39,719 nucleotides of DNA. It comes from Deltaproteobacteria bacterium (lineage in GTDB: Bacteria; Desulfobacterota; BSN033; WVXP01). Where the stretch lies: the NCBI GenBank assembly GCA_019308905.1, contig JAFDHF010000038.1, positions 1 through 39,719 on the forward strand, read 5' to 3'. This document shows positions 15,455 to 23,575 of this stretch, in pieces; positions within the stretch are counted from its first letter, which is position 1, and every line of letters starts with the position of its first letter. The notes under the pieces were generated by a model, which saw nothing but the letters and a program-made list of their open reading frames with translations, had not been told where the DNA came from and searched no databases. The translations under genes were made by a program, and so were the position numbers.

Positions 15455-16246
15455 ATGGCCGAGGTGTTTAGCGGTGATCTTTCGCAGATACGCCTTCTCG
15501 ATATTCTCAATCTTTTGATTCGCGAAGGCAAAACGGGGAAGGTTTCCCTGAGAAAGGGTGGCGCCCTGGGGGAGATTTTTGTGGAAAATGGGAAGATTGT
15601 CCACGGGTCAGCTGAGTCTTCGTATGGGGAGGAAGCGATCTATCTGATGATGACTTGGACGATCGGAAAATTCAGTTACACTCCGGACGTCCTTCCCGAT
15701 TCGAGGACCGTAAGCAGGTCAACGGAACAGATCATTTCAGAGGGCGTGGAACGGATGGAGGAGTGGGATCGAATAAGAAAGGCGATCCCGTCCTCAGATG
15801 CCGTCTTCAAGCTTTCCTCCCAGAAAGAGAAAGACGAGATCCTCTTGAAGGCAGGGGAATGGAATATTCTTATCCGCATCGACGGCAGGAAGACTGTGCG
15901 AGAAATAGCTAGGGAACTCGAGACAAGTGAGATCGAGGCCGCAAGGAGACTCTACCGCCTGTCGGCGTCAGGACTGATAGAGATGGTCGAGGCGGCTGTT
16001 CGATCCCCCAAGAGAATCGTGGGGAAGGGCTTTTTCGATATCCTACGACAAGAGCTGACATGGGTTATGGGGCCGATGGCTCCTGTGATCATCGAGGATC
16101 AGGTGGCAGACATGGACGAGAAGATCTCTGCTTTCCCAAGGAGCAGGGCTGCCGAACTGGTCGAGGCGGTCAGTATGGATATCTCGGACGAGGCAAAGCG
16201 GATCGATTTTCAGAAAAAGATGTTGGAAATTCTCAAAAAGATATGA
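15455..16246 (+). CDS. DUF4388 (PATAN) domain protein
   Basis: This 263-residue protein has an N-terminal PATAN/DUF4388 domain (residues 1 to about 100): FSGDLSQIRLLDILNLLIREGKTG, the hairpin VSLRKGGALGEIFVENGKIVHG, and FSYTPDV. A winged-helix-like central part follows (about 120-175, with DGRKTVREIARELETSEIEAARRLYRL). The C-terminal helical region of about 75 residues (GFFDILRQELTWVMGPMAPVIIEDQ onward) resembles an uncharacterised domain found after PATAN or Roadblock modules. PATAN domains are protein-interaction modules linked to phosphorelay and pilus motility in other bacteria. The gene follows Roadblock by 89 bp with AGGA about 9 nt before the ATG. The partner is unknown. Confidence 0.75.
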   Translation: MAEVFSGDLSQIRLLDILNLLIREGKTGKVSLRKGGALGEIFVENGKIVHGSAESSYGEEAIYLMMTWTIGKFSYTPDVLPDSRTVSRSTEQIISEGVERMEEWDRIRKAIPSSDAVFKLSSQKEKDEILLKAGEWNILIRIDGRKTVREIARELETSEIEAARRLYRLSASGLIEMVEAAVRSPKRIVGKGFFDILRQELTWVMGPMAPVIIEDQVADMDEKISAFPRSRAAELVEAVSMDISDEAKRIDFQKKMLEILKKI

Positions 16247-16261
16247 TGGGGAGTCGTTACG

Positions 16262-17275
16262 ATGGCGGACAAACGGGTCCGGGGTATGGGACTTCTTTCC
16301 AAGTTGATGATAGCGGTCTTGGTTCCTATTGTGATCTCCTTTGGGGTAATCGGCTATGTCTATTTGGACCACATGAATGAGATGGTCTCGTCCACGAGCC
16401 AAGAGATGCAGAACATGCATGCCTCGGTTGCCAGGGAGATGGATCGCATGACTTCCGTTGCCATCCGGGAGGGGGTCGAGAGACTGAACAGCCTGGGGGA
16501 GCGGATGATTCGGGAGAAGGCCAAGGATGTGGCCTATCAGATAGAGATATTCCTGAAGGCTCATCCGAAGTTGAAGATATCGGCCATGCGTGCAAACAGT
16601 GAACTCCGGAGAATTGCCGTCCAGCCTGTCGGGAAAACGGGTTATACTGCGGTCCACGACAGTAAAGGGATCAACCAATTCCACAAGAACCCGAAAATAG
16701 TGGGGATGAATCTCAGCAAGCTGTCCGGGAAGTATCCGGACTTTTGGAGAATTCTCGAAAGGAGCCTTAGCGGAGATTCCTATGGTTACTACAATTGGCC
16801 GGAGGCCGACGGTACGGTAAGGTCCAAGTATATGTACATCGCCCCTGTCAGAGGAACGGATCTCCGAGTTGCTGCCACGACCTATATCGATGAATTTTCG
16901 GCCCCGGCCAGACAGATAAAGGAGAAGCTCGAGGCAATCCACGACAGAACAGAAAGGGAACTCCGGTTGAGAGCCGACAGGACTCTTGAACGGTTCAGAT
17001 CCACTTCCCAAGAAACGCTCCGCGTGTTCCTTGTCGTAATGGCCGTCTCTCTCGTAGTGGTTATCCTTCTCACCTACTGGTTTTCAAGGAGCCTTATTCG
17101 TCCGATTATCCATCTGACCCGAGTAGCCAACAGGATCAGCATGGGCGATCTGGAGACCCGGGTGGAGATTACCTCCCGTGATGAAGTGGGTCTTCTGGCT
17201 GAATCCTTCAGCAGGATGCAGGAGAGTCTGAGGGCCGCCATAGGAAGACTCAAGAAGCGACGGCTCCAACCATAA
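16262..17275 (+). CDS. Cache-HAMP membrane sensor without an output domain
   Basis: This 337-residue inner-membrane protein has a first transmembrane helix at about residues 13-34 and a periplasmic Cache-like sensor (GKTGYTAVHDSKGINQFHKNP, IVGMNL, GYYNW, YMYIAPVRGTDLRVAATTYI), typical of chemoreceptor and kinase ligand domains. A second helix follows at about 257-280 and a HAMP domain at 281-333. The protein stops about five residues after HAMP, with no methyl-accepting, kinase or cyclase domain. It could pass its signal to a partner through HAMP, possibly to the CheW-domain or Roadblock/PATAN proteins of the same array. A GGGGAG site precedes the ATG, and it lies 15 nt after the PATAN gene. 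The stop is clean, with no obvious frameshift to a following domain. Confidence 0.8.
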   Translation: MADKRVRGMGLLSKLMIAVLVPIVISFGVIGYVYLDHMNEMVSSTSQEMQNMHASVAREMDRMTSVAIREGVERLNSLGERMIREKAKDVAYQIEIFLKAHPKLKISAMRANSELRRIAVQPVGKTGYTAVHDSKGINQFHKNPKIVGMNLSKLSGKYPDFWRILERSLSGDSYGYYNWPEADGTVRSKYMYIAPVRGTDLRVAATTYIDEFSAPARQIKEKLEAIHDRTERELRLRADRTLERFRSTSQETLRVFLVVMAVSLVVVILLTYWFSRSLIRPIIHLTRVANRISMGDLETRVEITSRDEVGLLAESFSRMQESLRAAIGRLKKRRLQP

Positions 17276-17294
17276 GCTAATAGAGCGAACCGGA

Positions 17295-18437
17295 ATGGCA
17301 CAATCTCTCAAAAAGGTTCTGATTGTTGACGATGAAGAGACCCTTACATGGAGCATGTCAAAGAGTCTCTCCAGAGACCGTGACAAGTACACCATCCTCA
17401 TCGCGAATACAGGCAGGGAAGCTCTGGAGATATTAGAAAAGAACGAGGTCGGTCTCGTAATCACGGACATCCGTTTGCCGGACATAAATGGCCTTGATCT
17501 CCTGACCACCATAAAGAACGACTACCCGGACACAAAAGTCATAATCATGACGGCCTATGGATCCTCGGATATTCAAAAGGAAGCCAACAAAAGGGGATCC
17601 CTCTACTACATTGAAAAACCCTTTGAGATAGTGGACATCCGAAAACTGATCCTCGATATTCTATGGAAAAAAAGAGGATTCGAGGGTAACGTCTTCGATC
17701 TCCAGCTTACCGACATTATTCAGTTGAACTGCCTCTGCAGAATTACTGCGGCCTTGAAGGTGAAAAGGGGGGAACAGGAGGGGGTGATCTACTTTAGTGA
17801 CGGGGAGATCGTCCATGCCGAGTGTGACGGGCAGATCGGAAAGGAGGCCCTCCATAGGATTCTCAAATGGAGGGAGGGCAAGTTTGATCACGAGAGGGCG
17901 ATAACCCCGCCTCAGCAGACGATCTTCCAGAGTTGGGAACACCTACTTGTAGAGGGAATGCGCAACAGGGATGAACAGTCGTCTTCCGCTTCTCCAGCTC
18001 CTGAGATGGAACCCGGCCTCGACTCTCCTCCGGAAGGCGATCAGCGGGCTCTACATGCAGAAGCTGAGGATCACGAGAGTGACGAAAAGCCCATGGAGGA
18101 GGCGGTGAGATCGATCATCCGGGTTGCCGGATGCGAAGGAACGCTGATTGTTTCAGAAGATGGTATGGTACTTGCTCAGAGGGATATCAAGAACGCGGCG
18201 AAAGAGGGGGTTATGGTCGCTTTTCTCGGGGTTCTTTCCAATCGGATGAGCAGAGTTCTTGGGACTGGAGAACTCCAAAGCATTCTTGTGGGACGGAAGA
18301 AGAAAAAGGCCATCTTGAAAAACACGCCTTACTACTTTGAGGTTCAGCTGAAGGAGGGGGTTGGGTTCGACGACGTGGGCCCGTCTCTGTGGAAGACGGT
18401 ACGGGATTTCAAAGAGAGCTATGGCAGGAGTGTCTGA
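17295..18437 (+). CDS. Response regulator: receiver, PATAN and Roadblock-like domains
   Basis: This 380-residue protein has three parts. The receiver domain (1-120) has the acidic pair in VDDEE, phospho-acceptor Asp in ITDIRLPDINGL, the TAYG switch residue and Lys in EKPFE. The PATAN/DUF4388 domain (about 130-225) reads FEGNVFDLQLTDIIQLNC, with EGVIYFSDGEIVHAECDGQIG. An acidic, Ser/Pro-rich linker (226-270) leads to a Roadblock-like C-terminus (EEAVRSIIRVAGCEGTLIVSEDGMVLAQRD). It probably acts as a phosphorylation-controlled adaptor rather than a DNA-binding regulator, since no DNA-binding or enzymatic domain is seen. A role like that of polarity response regulators (for example RomR in Myxococcus, which has different domains) is inference only. 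Confidence 0.8.
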   Translation: MAQSLKKVLIVDDEETLTWSMSKSLSRDRDKYTILIANTGREALEILEKNEVGLVITDIRLPDINGLDLLTTIKNDYPDTKVIIMTAYGSSDIQKEANKRGSLYYIEKPFEIVDIRKLILDILWKKRGFEGNVFDLQLTDIIQLNCLCRITAALKVKRGEQEGVIYFSDGEIVHAECDGQIGKEALHRILKWREGKFDHERAITPPQQTIFQSWEHLLVEGMRNRDEQSSSASPAPEMEPGLDSPPEGDQRALHAEAEDHESDEKPMEEAVRSIIRVAGCEGTLIVSEDGMVLAQRDIKNAAKEGVMVAFLGVLSNRMSRVLGTGELQSILVGRKKKKAILKNTPYYFEVQLKEGVGFDDVGPSLWKTVRDFKESYGRSV

Positions 18438-18528
18438 GATCTCGTGGGAGGCGGGCAATGGAGATGTTCCCTCCCGGGTTCCGACGCCCCTGACCGGTCC
18501 AGGAACCGAAACAGAATTACGAGCACAT

Positions 18529-18936
18529 ATGGATATTATTCTTACAGAAGAACATGTCAGGAGAATAGATGCTTGCCTGAACAAGGTGCTCAATAAGTCC
18601 GCGGCAGTGAGCGCTTTTCTCATCGATCGTTCGGGCCAGCTTATCGCCAACTGCGGAAGTCCTTCCACGCTGGATGTGTCTGCTTTTTCCGCTTTAACGG
18701 CGGCGAATTTCGGGGCCACTTCGGAGATTGCAAAACTGCTTGGAGAGGAGGAATTCAATCTTCTCTTTCACAAGGGACAGAATGAGAATGTCTATTTTTC
18801 TCTGGTCGGTGATAACATGATTATCGTTGTTGTCTTCGACGATCGAACCACGGTGGGACTGGTCCGGCTCAGCATCAGCATGGTCATGGAAGACCTTTTG
18901 GAGATTCTGAACCCTATCTATAAGAATGGGGAGTAA
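18529..18936 (+). CDS. Roadblock/LC7 domain protein
   Basis: This 135-residue Roadblock-type protein runs MDIILTEEHVRRIDACLNKV, SAFLIDRSGQLIANCG, LDVSAFSALTAANFGATSEIAKLLG, then the strand FNLLFHKGQNENVYFSLVGD, all in the usual order. This start is chosen because homologous proteins begin at about this helix. In-frame starts at 18421 (ATG) and 18430 (GTG) would add 33-36 residues that look like non-coding sequence, but the ATG at 18529 itself has no good ribosome site. It lies 8 bp before the GTPase gene, the arrangement of mglB-mglA in other deltaproteobacteria, so it is the best candidate for the GTPase regulator. Confidence 0.78.
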   Translation: MDIILTEEHVRRIDACLNKVLNKSAAVSAFLIDRSGQLIANCGSPSTLDVSAFSALTAANFGATSEIAKLLGEEEFNLLFHKGQNENVYFSLVGDNMIIVVVFDDRTTVGLVRLSISMVMEDLLEILNPIYKNGE

Positions 18937-18944
18937 CCGAGTTT

Positions 18945-19592
18945 ATGCCGTTCATAAACTTCAGTAAAGACGAGATCCAATGCAAGATCGTTTACTATGG
19001 TTGCGGTTTTTGTGGGAAGACCACGAACCTCTTGTACATCTATAAGAAGACGCAGGAAGACGTCCGGGGAAGAATGGTCTCCATCGATACGGACGGGGAC
19101 CGAACGATTTTCTTCGATTTTCTTTCCCTGAACCTGGGTAAGATACGGGGCTTTGACATCCGAGTTCAGCTCTATACTGTTCCAGGACAGGTCCATTATG
19201 ATGCCACAAGAAAACTCGTTTTGAAGGGCGTGGACGGGGTCGTCTTCGTGGGTGATTCTCTGAAGACCCAGCGGGAAAAGAACATCGAAAGCCTTATCAA
19301 TCTCGCCAAGAATCTGGCTGAGAAACGGCTCAGCATACGGACGATTCCCCTTGTCATGCAGTATAACAAGAGGGATCTGGAGGCAGAAGGTGCCGAGATC
19401 CTGTCAGTGGAGACAATGCAGAAGGATCTGAACTCCATGTTGAAGGCTCCCTACTTCACGGCGAGTGCCCTTACGGGTCAGGGGGTGTTCGAGACCCTGA
19501 GGGAGATCAGCAAGCTGGTCGTAAAAGATGTCAGTAAGAAGATACTTCTCAACGGGAGAGGTAAACCTGTCACGGGGACCGGAGGGATCTGA
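18945..19592 (+). CDS. MglA-like small Ras-type GTPase
   Basis: This 215-residue cytoplasmic GTPase of the MglA group has a P-loop GCGFCGKTT at 19-27. The switch regions include DTDGDRTIFFDFL and the MglA-type TVPGQVHYDATRKLVLKGVDG, which has TVPGQ where Ras has DTAGQ. The base-recognition motif is NKRD near residue 141, and a C-terminal tail of about 20 residues includes GRGKPVTGTGG. In Myxococcus, MglA-GTP marks the leading pole and controls type IV pili. Here three Roadblock-containing proteins are encoded just upstream and pilMNOPQ downstream. GTG or ATG alternatives are not needed; the ATG follows GGGGAG at 12 nt. The family call is strong and the polarity role is inference. Confidence 0.88.
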   Translation: MPFINFSKDEIQCKIVYYGCGFCGKTTNLLYIYKKTQEDVRGRMVSIDTDGDRTIFFDFLSLNLGKIRGFDIRVQLYTVPGQVHYDATRKLVLKGVDGVVFVGDSLKTQREKNIESLINLAKNLAEKRLSIRTIPLVMQYNKRDLEAEGAEILSVETMQKDLNSMLKAPYFTASALTGQGVFETLREISKLVVKDVSKKILLNGRGKPVTGTGGI

Positions 19593-19613
19593 TCAGGGCT
19601 GAAGGGATGATCC

Positions 19614-21014
19614 ATGGGTGAACGGGATATCAAAGAGGACGAACTGGCAGGACTGGATCAGGAGATAGACCAAGCCATCGATAGTCTCTTCGTGGAAAAG
19701 GGCGGAGAGGAGCAAGGGCCCCGGTCACCTTCCACGCCGAGCACCTCGAGTGAGCCTTCAGGACCCGTGAAGTTGGATGCGGTACCCCCGGAACCCGCGG
19801 TGATGCCCTCCGGTGAGGGACCCGAGGAAGGCGGGGAAACACTGGAACAGGACTTCTCGAGTCAGGAGAACGGTCAGGTCCTGGAGACCGAGCAAGGGCT
19901 GGATCAGGAGATAGACCAAGCCATCGACACTCTCTTCGTGGAAAAGGGCGGAGAGGAGCAAGGGCCCAAGTCGTCGATGCTCGATGGCGGGGTAGGGCAC
20001 GATGGCGAGGTTCCCCATAAGGAAATCTCGCCTGACACCGATGCAATCGAGGTGACCAGCCCGCCGATGGAGCAGGAACCTCTGTCTCCATCGGACGAAG
20101 GAATTTCCCGAAATCTCGAAAACCTGGAGACTCACCTTCTCTCTCTGGAATGGGAAATCAGCCGCGATCTGATCGACAAGATTATCGGGGAGTTGGGATT
20201 CCTGAAAGAGGCTTACCGAGATAATCAGCCGGTCTTTCACGTTGTCGATATCATGGGAAAGGTAGCCCGTTCCCTGGCCGATGACGAGGGAAATATCACC
20301 CCAGAGAATCTCCGGTTCCTTCTGGAAGCCAATAAGAGTATCAGGCTTCTCTCTGATGAGCTGAAGGGCAAAGAGGATTACAAGAACCTGGTTTTGTCCG
20401 GAATCTTGGCCAGACATAGGCTCATGGAATACCTCGACCGGCAGCCTGTGAAGGAGAGTAAAGACAGAGGAGACGTGACGGATTTCGAGGCCATTTCCAG
20501 GGATCTGAGGGAGCTTTCCCAGCAGCTGCAGAAGGGAGCTCACCGTCTGGGATCACTCATTCAGAGGCTTCAGCCTCCGGTCAGGTCCAGTGGGTCTTCC
20601 GGGGTGTTGAGTACGGTCTTGATGGAAACCTCGGGTCGGGTTTTTGCCGTCGAGGGCAGTGATGTTGTCCGGTTCTTCAGGATTCCGTATCGCATGGCGA
20701 GGCTGGTCTGGGATCACAGGGAGATCCCGATTCGAGGGACTCGCCTTCCCCTGGTCAACCTCTTCCGCTTTTTCGGGTTGAAAGGCACTGTTGAAGCTCA
20801 GGACAAAGTCCTGGTTCTGGTGAGGAAAAGGGGTAGGACCCTTGCCATCCTGGCAGACCGTCTTCTTCAGAGAAAGAAAGTACCTTTGCAGAAAATCAGG
20901 CGGGAAAATGATCTGCGCTATATTCGAGGTGTCGTCCATGCAGGAGAGGGGAGAAACATCCATCTTCTCGATACAGACAGGATGGCCGTCGAATTGAAGC
21001 TCACGGGGCGATAA
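19614..21014 (+). CDS. CheW-domain protein with duplicated N-terminal helix motif
   Basis: This 466-residue protein has three regions. Residues 1-150 are acidic, Pro/Gly-rich and apparently disordered, with a 23-residue motif LDQEIDQAIDSLFVEKGG occurring twice (14-36 and 96-118). Residues 155-335 are mostly helical, somewhat like CheA/HPt-type bundles, with no clear catalytic motif. Residues about 335-462 form a CheW-like SH3 domain (VFAVEGSDVVRFFRI, EIPIRGTRLPLVNLFRFFG, ILADRLLQRKKVPLQKI, YIRGVVHAGEGRNIHLLD), closest by eye to the C-terminal domain of CheA. No kinase ATPase domain is present. It may be an adaptor linking the Cache-HAMP receptor to the GTPase/Roadblock module (inference). A GAAGGGA site precedes the ATG. 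Confidence 0.75.
   Translation: MGERDIKEDELAGLDQEIDQAIDSLFVEKGGEEQGPRSPSTPSTSSEPSGPVKLDAVPPEPAVMPSGEGPEEGGETLEQDFSSQENGQVLETEQGLDQEIDQAIDTLFVEKGGEEQGPKSSMLDGGVGHDGEVPHKEISPDTDAIEVTSPPMEQEPLSPSDEGISRNLENLETHLLSLEWEISRDLIDKIIGELGFLKEAYRDNQPVFHVVDIMGKVARSLADDEGNITPENLRFLLEANKSIRLLSDELKGKEDYKNLVLSGILARHRLMEYLDRQPVKESKDRGDVTDFEAISRDLRELSQQLQKGAHRLGSLIQRLQPPVRSSGSSGVLSTVLMETSGRVFAVEGSDVVRFFRIPYRMARLVWDHREIPIRGTRLPLVNLFRFFGLKGTVEAQDKVLVLVRKRGRTLAILADRLLQRKKVPLQKIRRENDLRYIRGVVHAGEGRNIHLLDTDRMAVELKLTGR
19653..19721 (+). repeat. Direct repeat, copy 1 (69 bp)
   Basis: In-frame 69-bp unit in the CheW-domain gene. It matches 19899-19967 at 67 of 69 bases by my count; the two differences are at the D-S / D-T codons. 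Confidence 0.9.
19899..19967 (+). repeat. Direct repeat, copy 2 (69 bp)
   Basis: Second copy of the unit at 19653-19721, offset by 246 bp (82 codons). The near-identity at DNA level shows a recent duplication or ongoing conversion. Confidence 0.9.
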
Positions 21015-21017
21015 TCC

Positions 21018-22202
21018 ATGGCGAGACAGGGAGTTGAGAAGGGCCAGTCGAATTCGGTGGTTTCCAACAAGGGCCGTTCCAAGCGACTCTCTCGGGTGGA
21101 CAAACTCCTTCAGGAGATCGAGAGGCTCCGAAACTTCAATGAGAGTATTATCCAGTCCATCAGCAGTGGACTCATCCTCGTGGACAACGGGGGGAAGATC
21201 AGCTACATCAACAAGGCCACGGAGAAAATCCTAGCCTACACGCCTGAGGAAGTGATCGGAAAGGATTTCGAGATCCTCCATCTCAGAGAAAAGAAAAACC
21301 TCATGGGAACCCCATTTGATCCATCCGGCGATATTGATACCCGAAGGGAGGGAAGTATCAGGCGGAAGGATGGAGTAGATATCCCCACCGGTTTTACCAT
21401 AAGCAACCACGTGGATGTTCACGGAAGCAAGATCGGCGAGATTGTCATTTTCCGCGATCTCACCGACGTCTACAAGATGCAGGAGGAGATTCTGCGGATG
21501 GACCGCCTGGTATCCCTGGGTGAGATATCCTCGGGTATTGCTCATGAAATCCGAAACCCATTGGCAGGTATCAAGACCACGGCCCAGGCCATGGGTGAGG
21601 ATATGGACAGGAATGATCCGAAGCGGGAGTATCTCAACCGGATCACTAAGGAGATCGATCGTCTCAACGACCTGTTGAAAATGTTTTTTTCTTTTGCCAA
21701 GCCGCAAAAGCCGAATCTGGTTTTTTGCAATATCAAGGACGTTGTAACCGAAATCACCCCTTTGTTGATAAAGGATATCGCCGACCGGGGGATCACCTTT
21801 GTGGAGAAGTATCATCCCGAACTACCCAGGGTGAAGGTCGATCTGAACCAGATGCACCAGGTATTCCTCAACCTCTTCCTCAATGCGATTCAGGCCATGC
21901 CGAAAGGCGGTGAATTGAGAATCGAGGCAGATCCCCTGTACTCCAAGTCCTCGAGTCCCTCTCGGGCCGATTATGTCCAGGTGGCAGTGAGGGATACAGG
22001 ACAGGGTGTACCCCCTAACATTCTGTCAAAGATCTTTGACCCCTTTTTTACGACCAAGGCAAAGGGAGTCGGTTTGGGACTCTCCATATCTTACCAGATC
22101 ATCAAGAAACACGGAGGGACCATCAGGGTCGAGAGCAAAGCGGGCAGTGGAACGGCGTTTTTTATAACTCTTCCTCTTTTCAACGGAGGGATTGAGGGGT
22201 AG
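21018..22202 (+). CDS. Soluble PAS-domain sensor histidine kinase, NtrB-like
   Basis: This 394-residue kinase has no transmembrane segment. The N-terminal coiled-coil is followed by a PAS domain (about 40-155: NESIIQSISSGLILVDNGGKI, NKATEKILAYTPEEVIGKD). HisKA has phospho-acceptor H176 (SGIAHEIRNPLAGIKTTAQAM), then the N box (VFLNLFLNAIQAMPKGG) and G boxes (VRDTGQGVPP, FDPFFTTK, GVGLGLSIS). It would phosphorylate the NtrC-family regulator encoded 3 nt downstream. It lies in the middle of the signalling-pilus gene array, 3 nt after the CheW-domain gene, so the signal it reads is probably cytoplasmic and linked to this module. Confidence 0.85.
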   Translation: MARQGVEKGQSNSVVSNKGRSKRLSRVDKLLQEIERLRNFNESIIQSISSGLILVDNGGKISYINKATEKILAYTPEEVIGKDFEILHLREKKNLMGTPFDPSGDIDTRREGSIRRKDGVDIPTGFTISNHVDVHGSKIGEIVIFRDLTDVYKMQEEILRMDRLVSLGEISSGIAHEIRNPLAGIKTTAQAMGEDMDRNDPKREYLNRITKEIDRLNDLLKMFFSFAKPQKPNLVFCNIKDVVTEITPLLIKDIADRGITFVEKYHPELPRVKVDLNQMHQVFLNLFLNAIQAMPKGGELRIEADPLYSKSSSPSRADYVQVAVRDTGQGVPPNILSKIFDPFFTTKAKGVGLGLSISYQIIKKHGGTIRVESKAGSGTAFFITLPLFNGGIEG

Positions 22203-22205
22203 GGG

Positions 22206-23561
22206 ATGAAGCCAGCGATACTTATCGTAGACGATGACGAAGTAATGCGCCAGACGCTCTCGGACGTTTTCACGAAGAGGGAGTATGAAGTCTACACGAC
22301 AGAGACCGGGAAAGAGGCGATTACATCGGTTCAGACACAAATCGTCGATCTAGTTCTCCTGGACATTCGGCTGCCGGACATGGACGGAATCTCCGTCTTG
22401 AAGAAAATCAAGGAGATCGATACGGATCTAATGGTCATCATGATGACGGCTTACTCTGATGTACAGACTGCTGTCATGGCAATGAAAGCCGGGGCCTACG
22501 ACTATATCAACAAACCCTTTGAGCTTGATGAGCTCAAGTTGTTGATCCAGAAGGCTATCGAAACCCAGAGTCTACGCAATGAGGTCCGCCGTTTGAGGAG
22601 ACAGCACGAAAAAGAGGAGAGTCACACCCAAATCTACGGAAACAGCCCTCAGGTGCGGAACATCAAAGAACTGATCCAGATGATAGCTCAAACCCCGAGG
22701 ACATCTGTGTTGATCCAGGGGGAGAGCGGTACGGGCAAAGAGCTGGCCGCCAACGCCATCCATTACGGGAGCAAACGGGCCAACAAACCTCTGATCAAGA
22801 TCAACTGTAGCGCCATCCCCGAGAACCTGTTGGAGACCGAACTGTTCGGGTATGAGAAGGGCGCTTTCACGGATGCCAAGTCCACAAAGAAGGGACTCCT
22901 GGAGTTGGCCAGTGGTGGGACCGTCTTCCTCGACGAAATTGGAGACATGAACCCTTATCTCCAGTCCAAGTTTCTTCGGGTGCTTGAGACCCAGTCTTTC
23001 ATGCGGGTTGGAGGATCCCGGGAGATCCACGTGGACCTGCGATTCATCGCTGCGAGCAATAAGAATCTGGCCGAAATGGTGAACAGGGGAGATTTCCGGA
23101 AAGACCTTTACTACCGCCTCAAGGTGATGGTGCTGGATATTCCTCCGCTGAGGGAGCGGAAGGAAGACATTCTCCTCCTTGCCAATCTCTTTATCGAGGA
23201 AGGCAACAAGGAATTGGGAAAGAATATCAAAGGCATCCTGCCCAAGGCAAGAGATCTGTTGCTCAACTATTCCTGGCCCGGAAATATCCGGGAGCTAAAG
23301 AATGTTCTGGAAAGGGCGATGATTCTGTCGACGAGTGACGAGATTTCGCCCGAAACCCTTCCCATCGAGCTGAGAGAACACCGCAGCGCTCCACCCGGTC
23401 TGTCTCTGGACGCTGATGAGTCTTCCCTTGAGGCGGTCGAAAAGAAGCACATCTTTGAAATCCTGTCAATGGTCAATGGGAACAAGTCAAAAGCGGCTAG
23501 GAGCTTGGGTATTTCGAGGTCCACACTGAGAGAAAAGCTCAAGAAGTACGCTATGTCTTGA
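22206..23561 (+). CDS. Sigma-54-dependent response regulator, NtrC family
   Basis: This 451-residue regulator has a receiver domain (acidic VDDDE, phospho-acceptor D53 in [16 protein letters not shown], Lys in NKPFE), AAA+ domain with Walker A GESGTGKE, Walker [13 protein letters not shown], and the sigma-54 contact loop GAFTDA (219-224; usually GAFTGA). The C-terminal Fis-type helix-turn-helix reads [25 protein letters not shown]. It is paired with the PAS kinase upstream. It may feed back on the sigma-54 promoter at 14871 that starts this array, or act at the other -24/-12 sites in the window. It differs from the PilR-like regulator at 6841 throughout, so they are not recent duplicates. Confidence 0.87.
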   Translation: MKPAILIVDDDEVMRQTLSDVFTKREYEVYTTETGKEAITSVQTQIVDLVLLDIRLPDMDGISVLKKIKEIDTDLMVIMMTAYSDVQTAVMAMKAGAYDYINKPFELDELKLLIQKAIETQSLRNEVRRLRRQHEKEESHTQIYGNSPQVRNIKELIQMIAQTPRTSVLIQGESGTGKELAANAIHYGSKRANKPLIKINCSAIPENLLETELFGYEKGAFTDAKSTKKGLLELASGGTVFLDEIGDMNPYLQSKFLRVLETQSFMRVGGSREIHVDLRFIAASNKNLAEMVNRGDFRKDLYYRLKVMVLDIPPLRERKEDILLLANLFIEEGNKELGKNIKGILPKARDLLLNYSWPGNIRELKNVLERAMILSTSDEISPETLPIELREHRSAPPGLSLDADESSLEAVEKKHIFEILSMVNGNKSKAARSLGISRSTLREKLKKYAMS

Positions 23562-23575
23562 AAAGGGGAGGAGAC

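Noticed and set aside
19898-19967. Duplicated segment as a mobile or phase-variable element
   Set aside because: The unit is 69 bp, in frame, and only two separated copies exist; ordinary internal duplication explains it.
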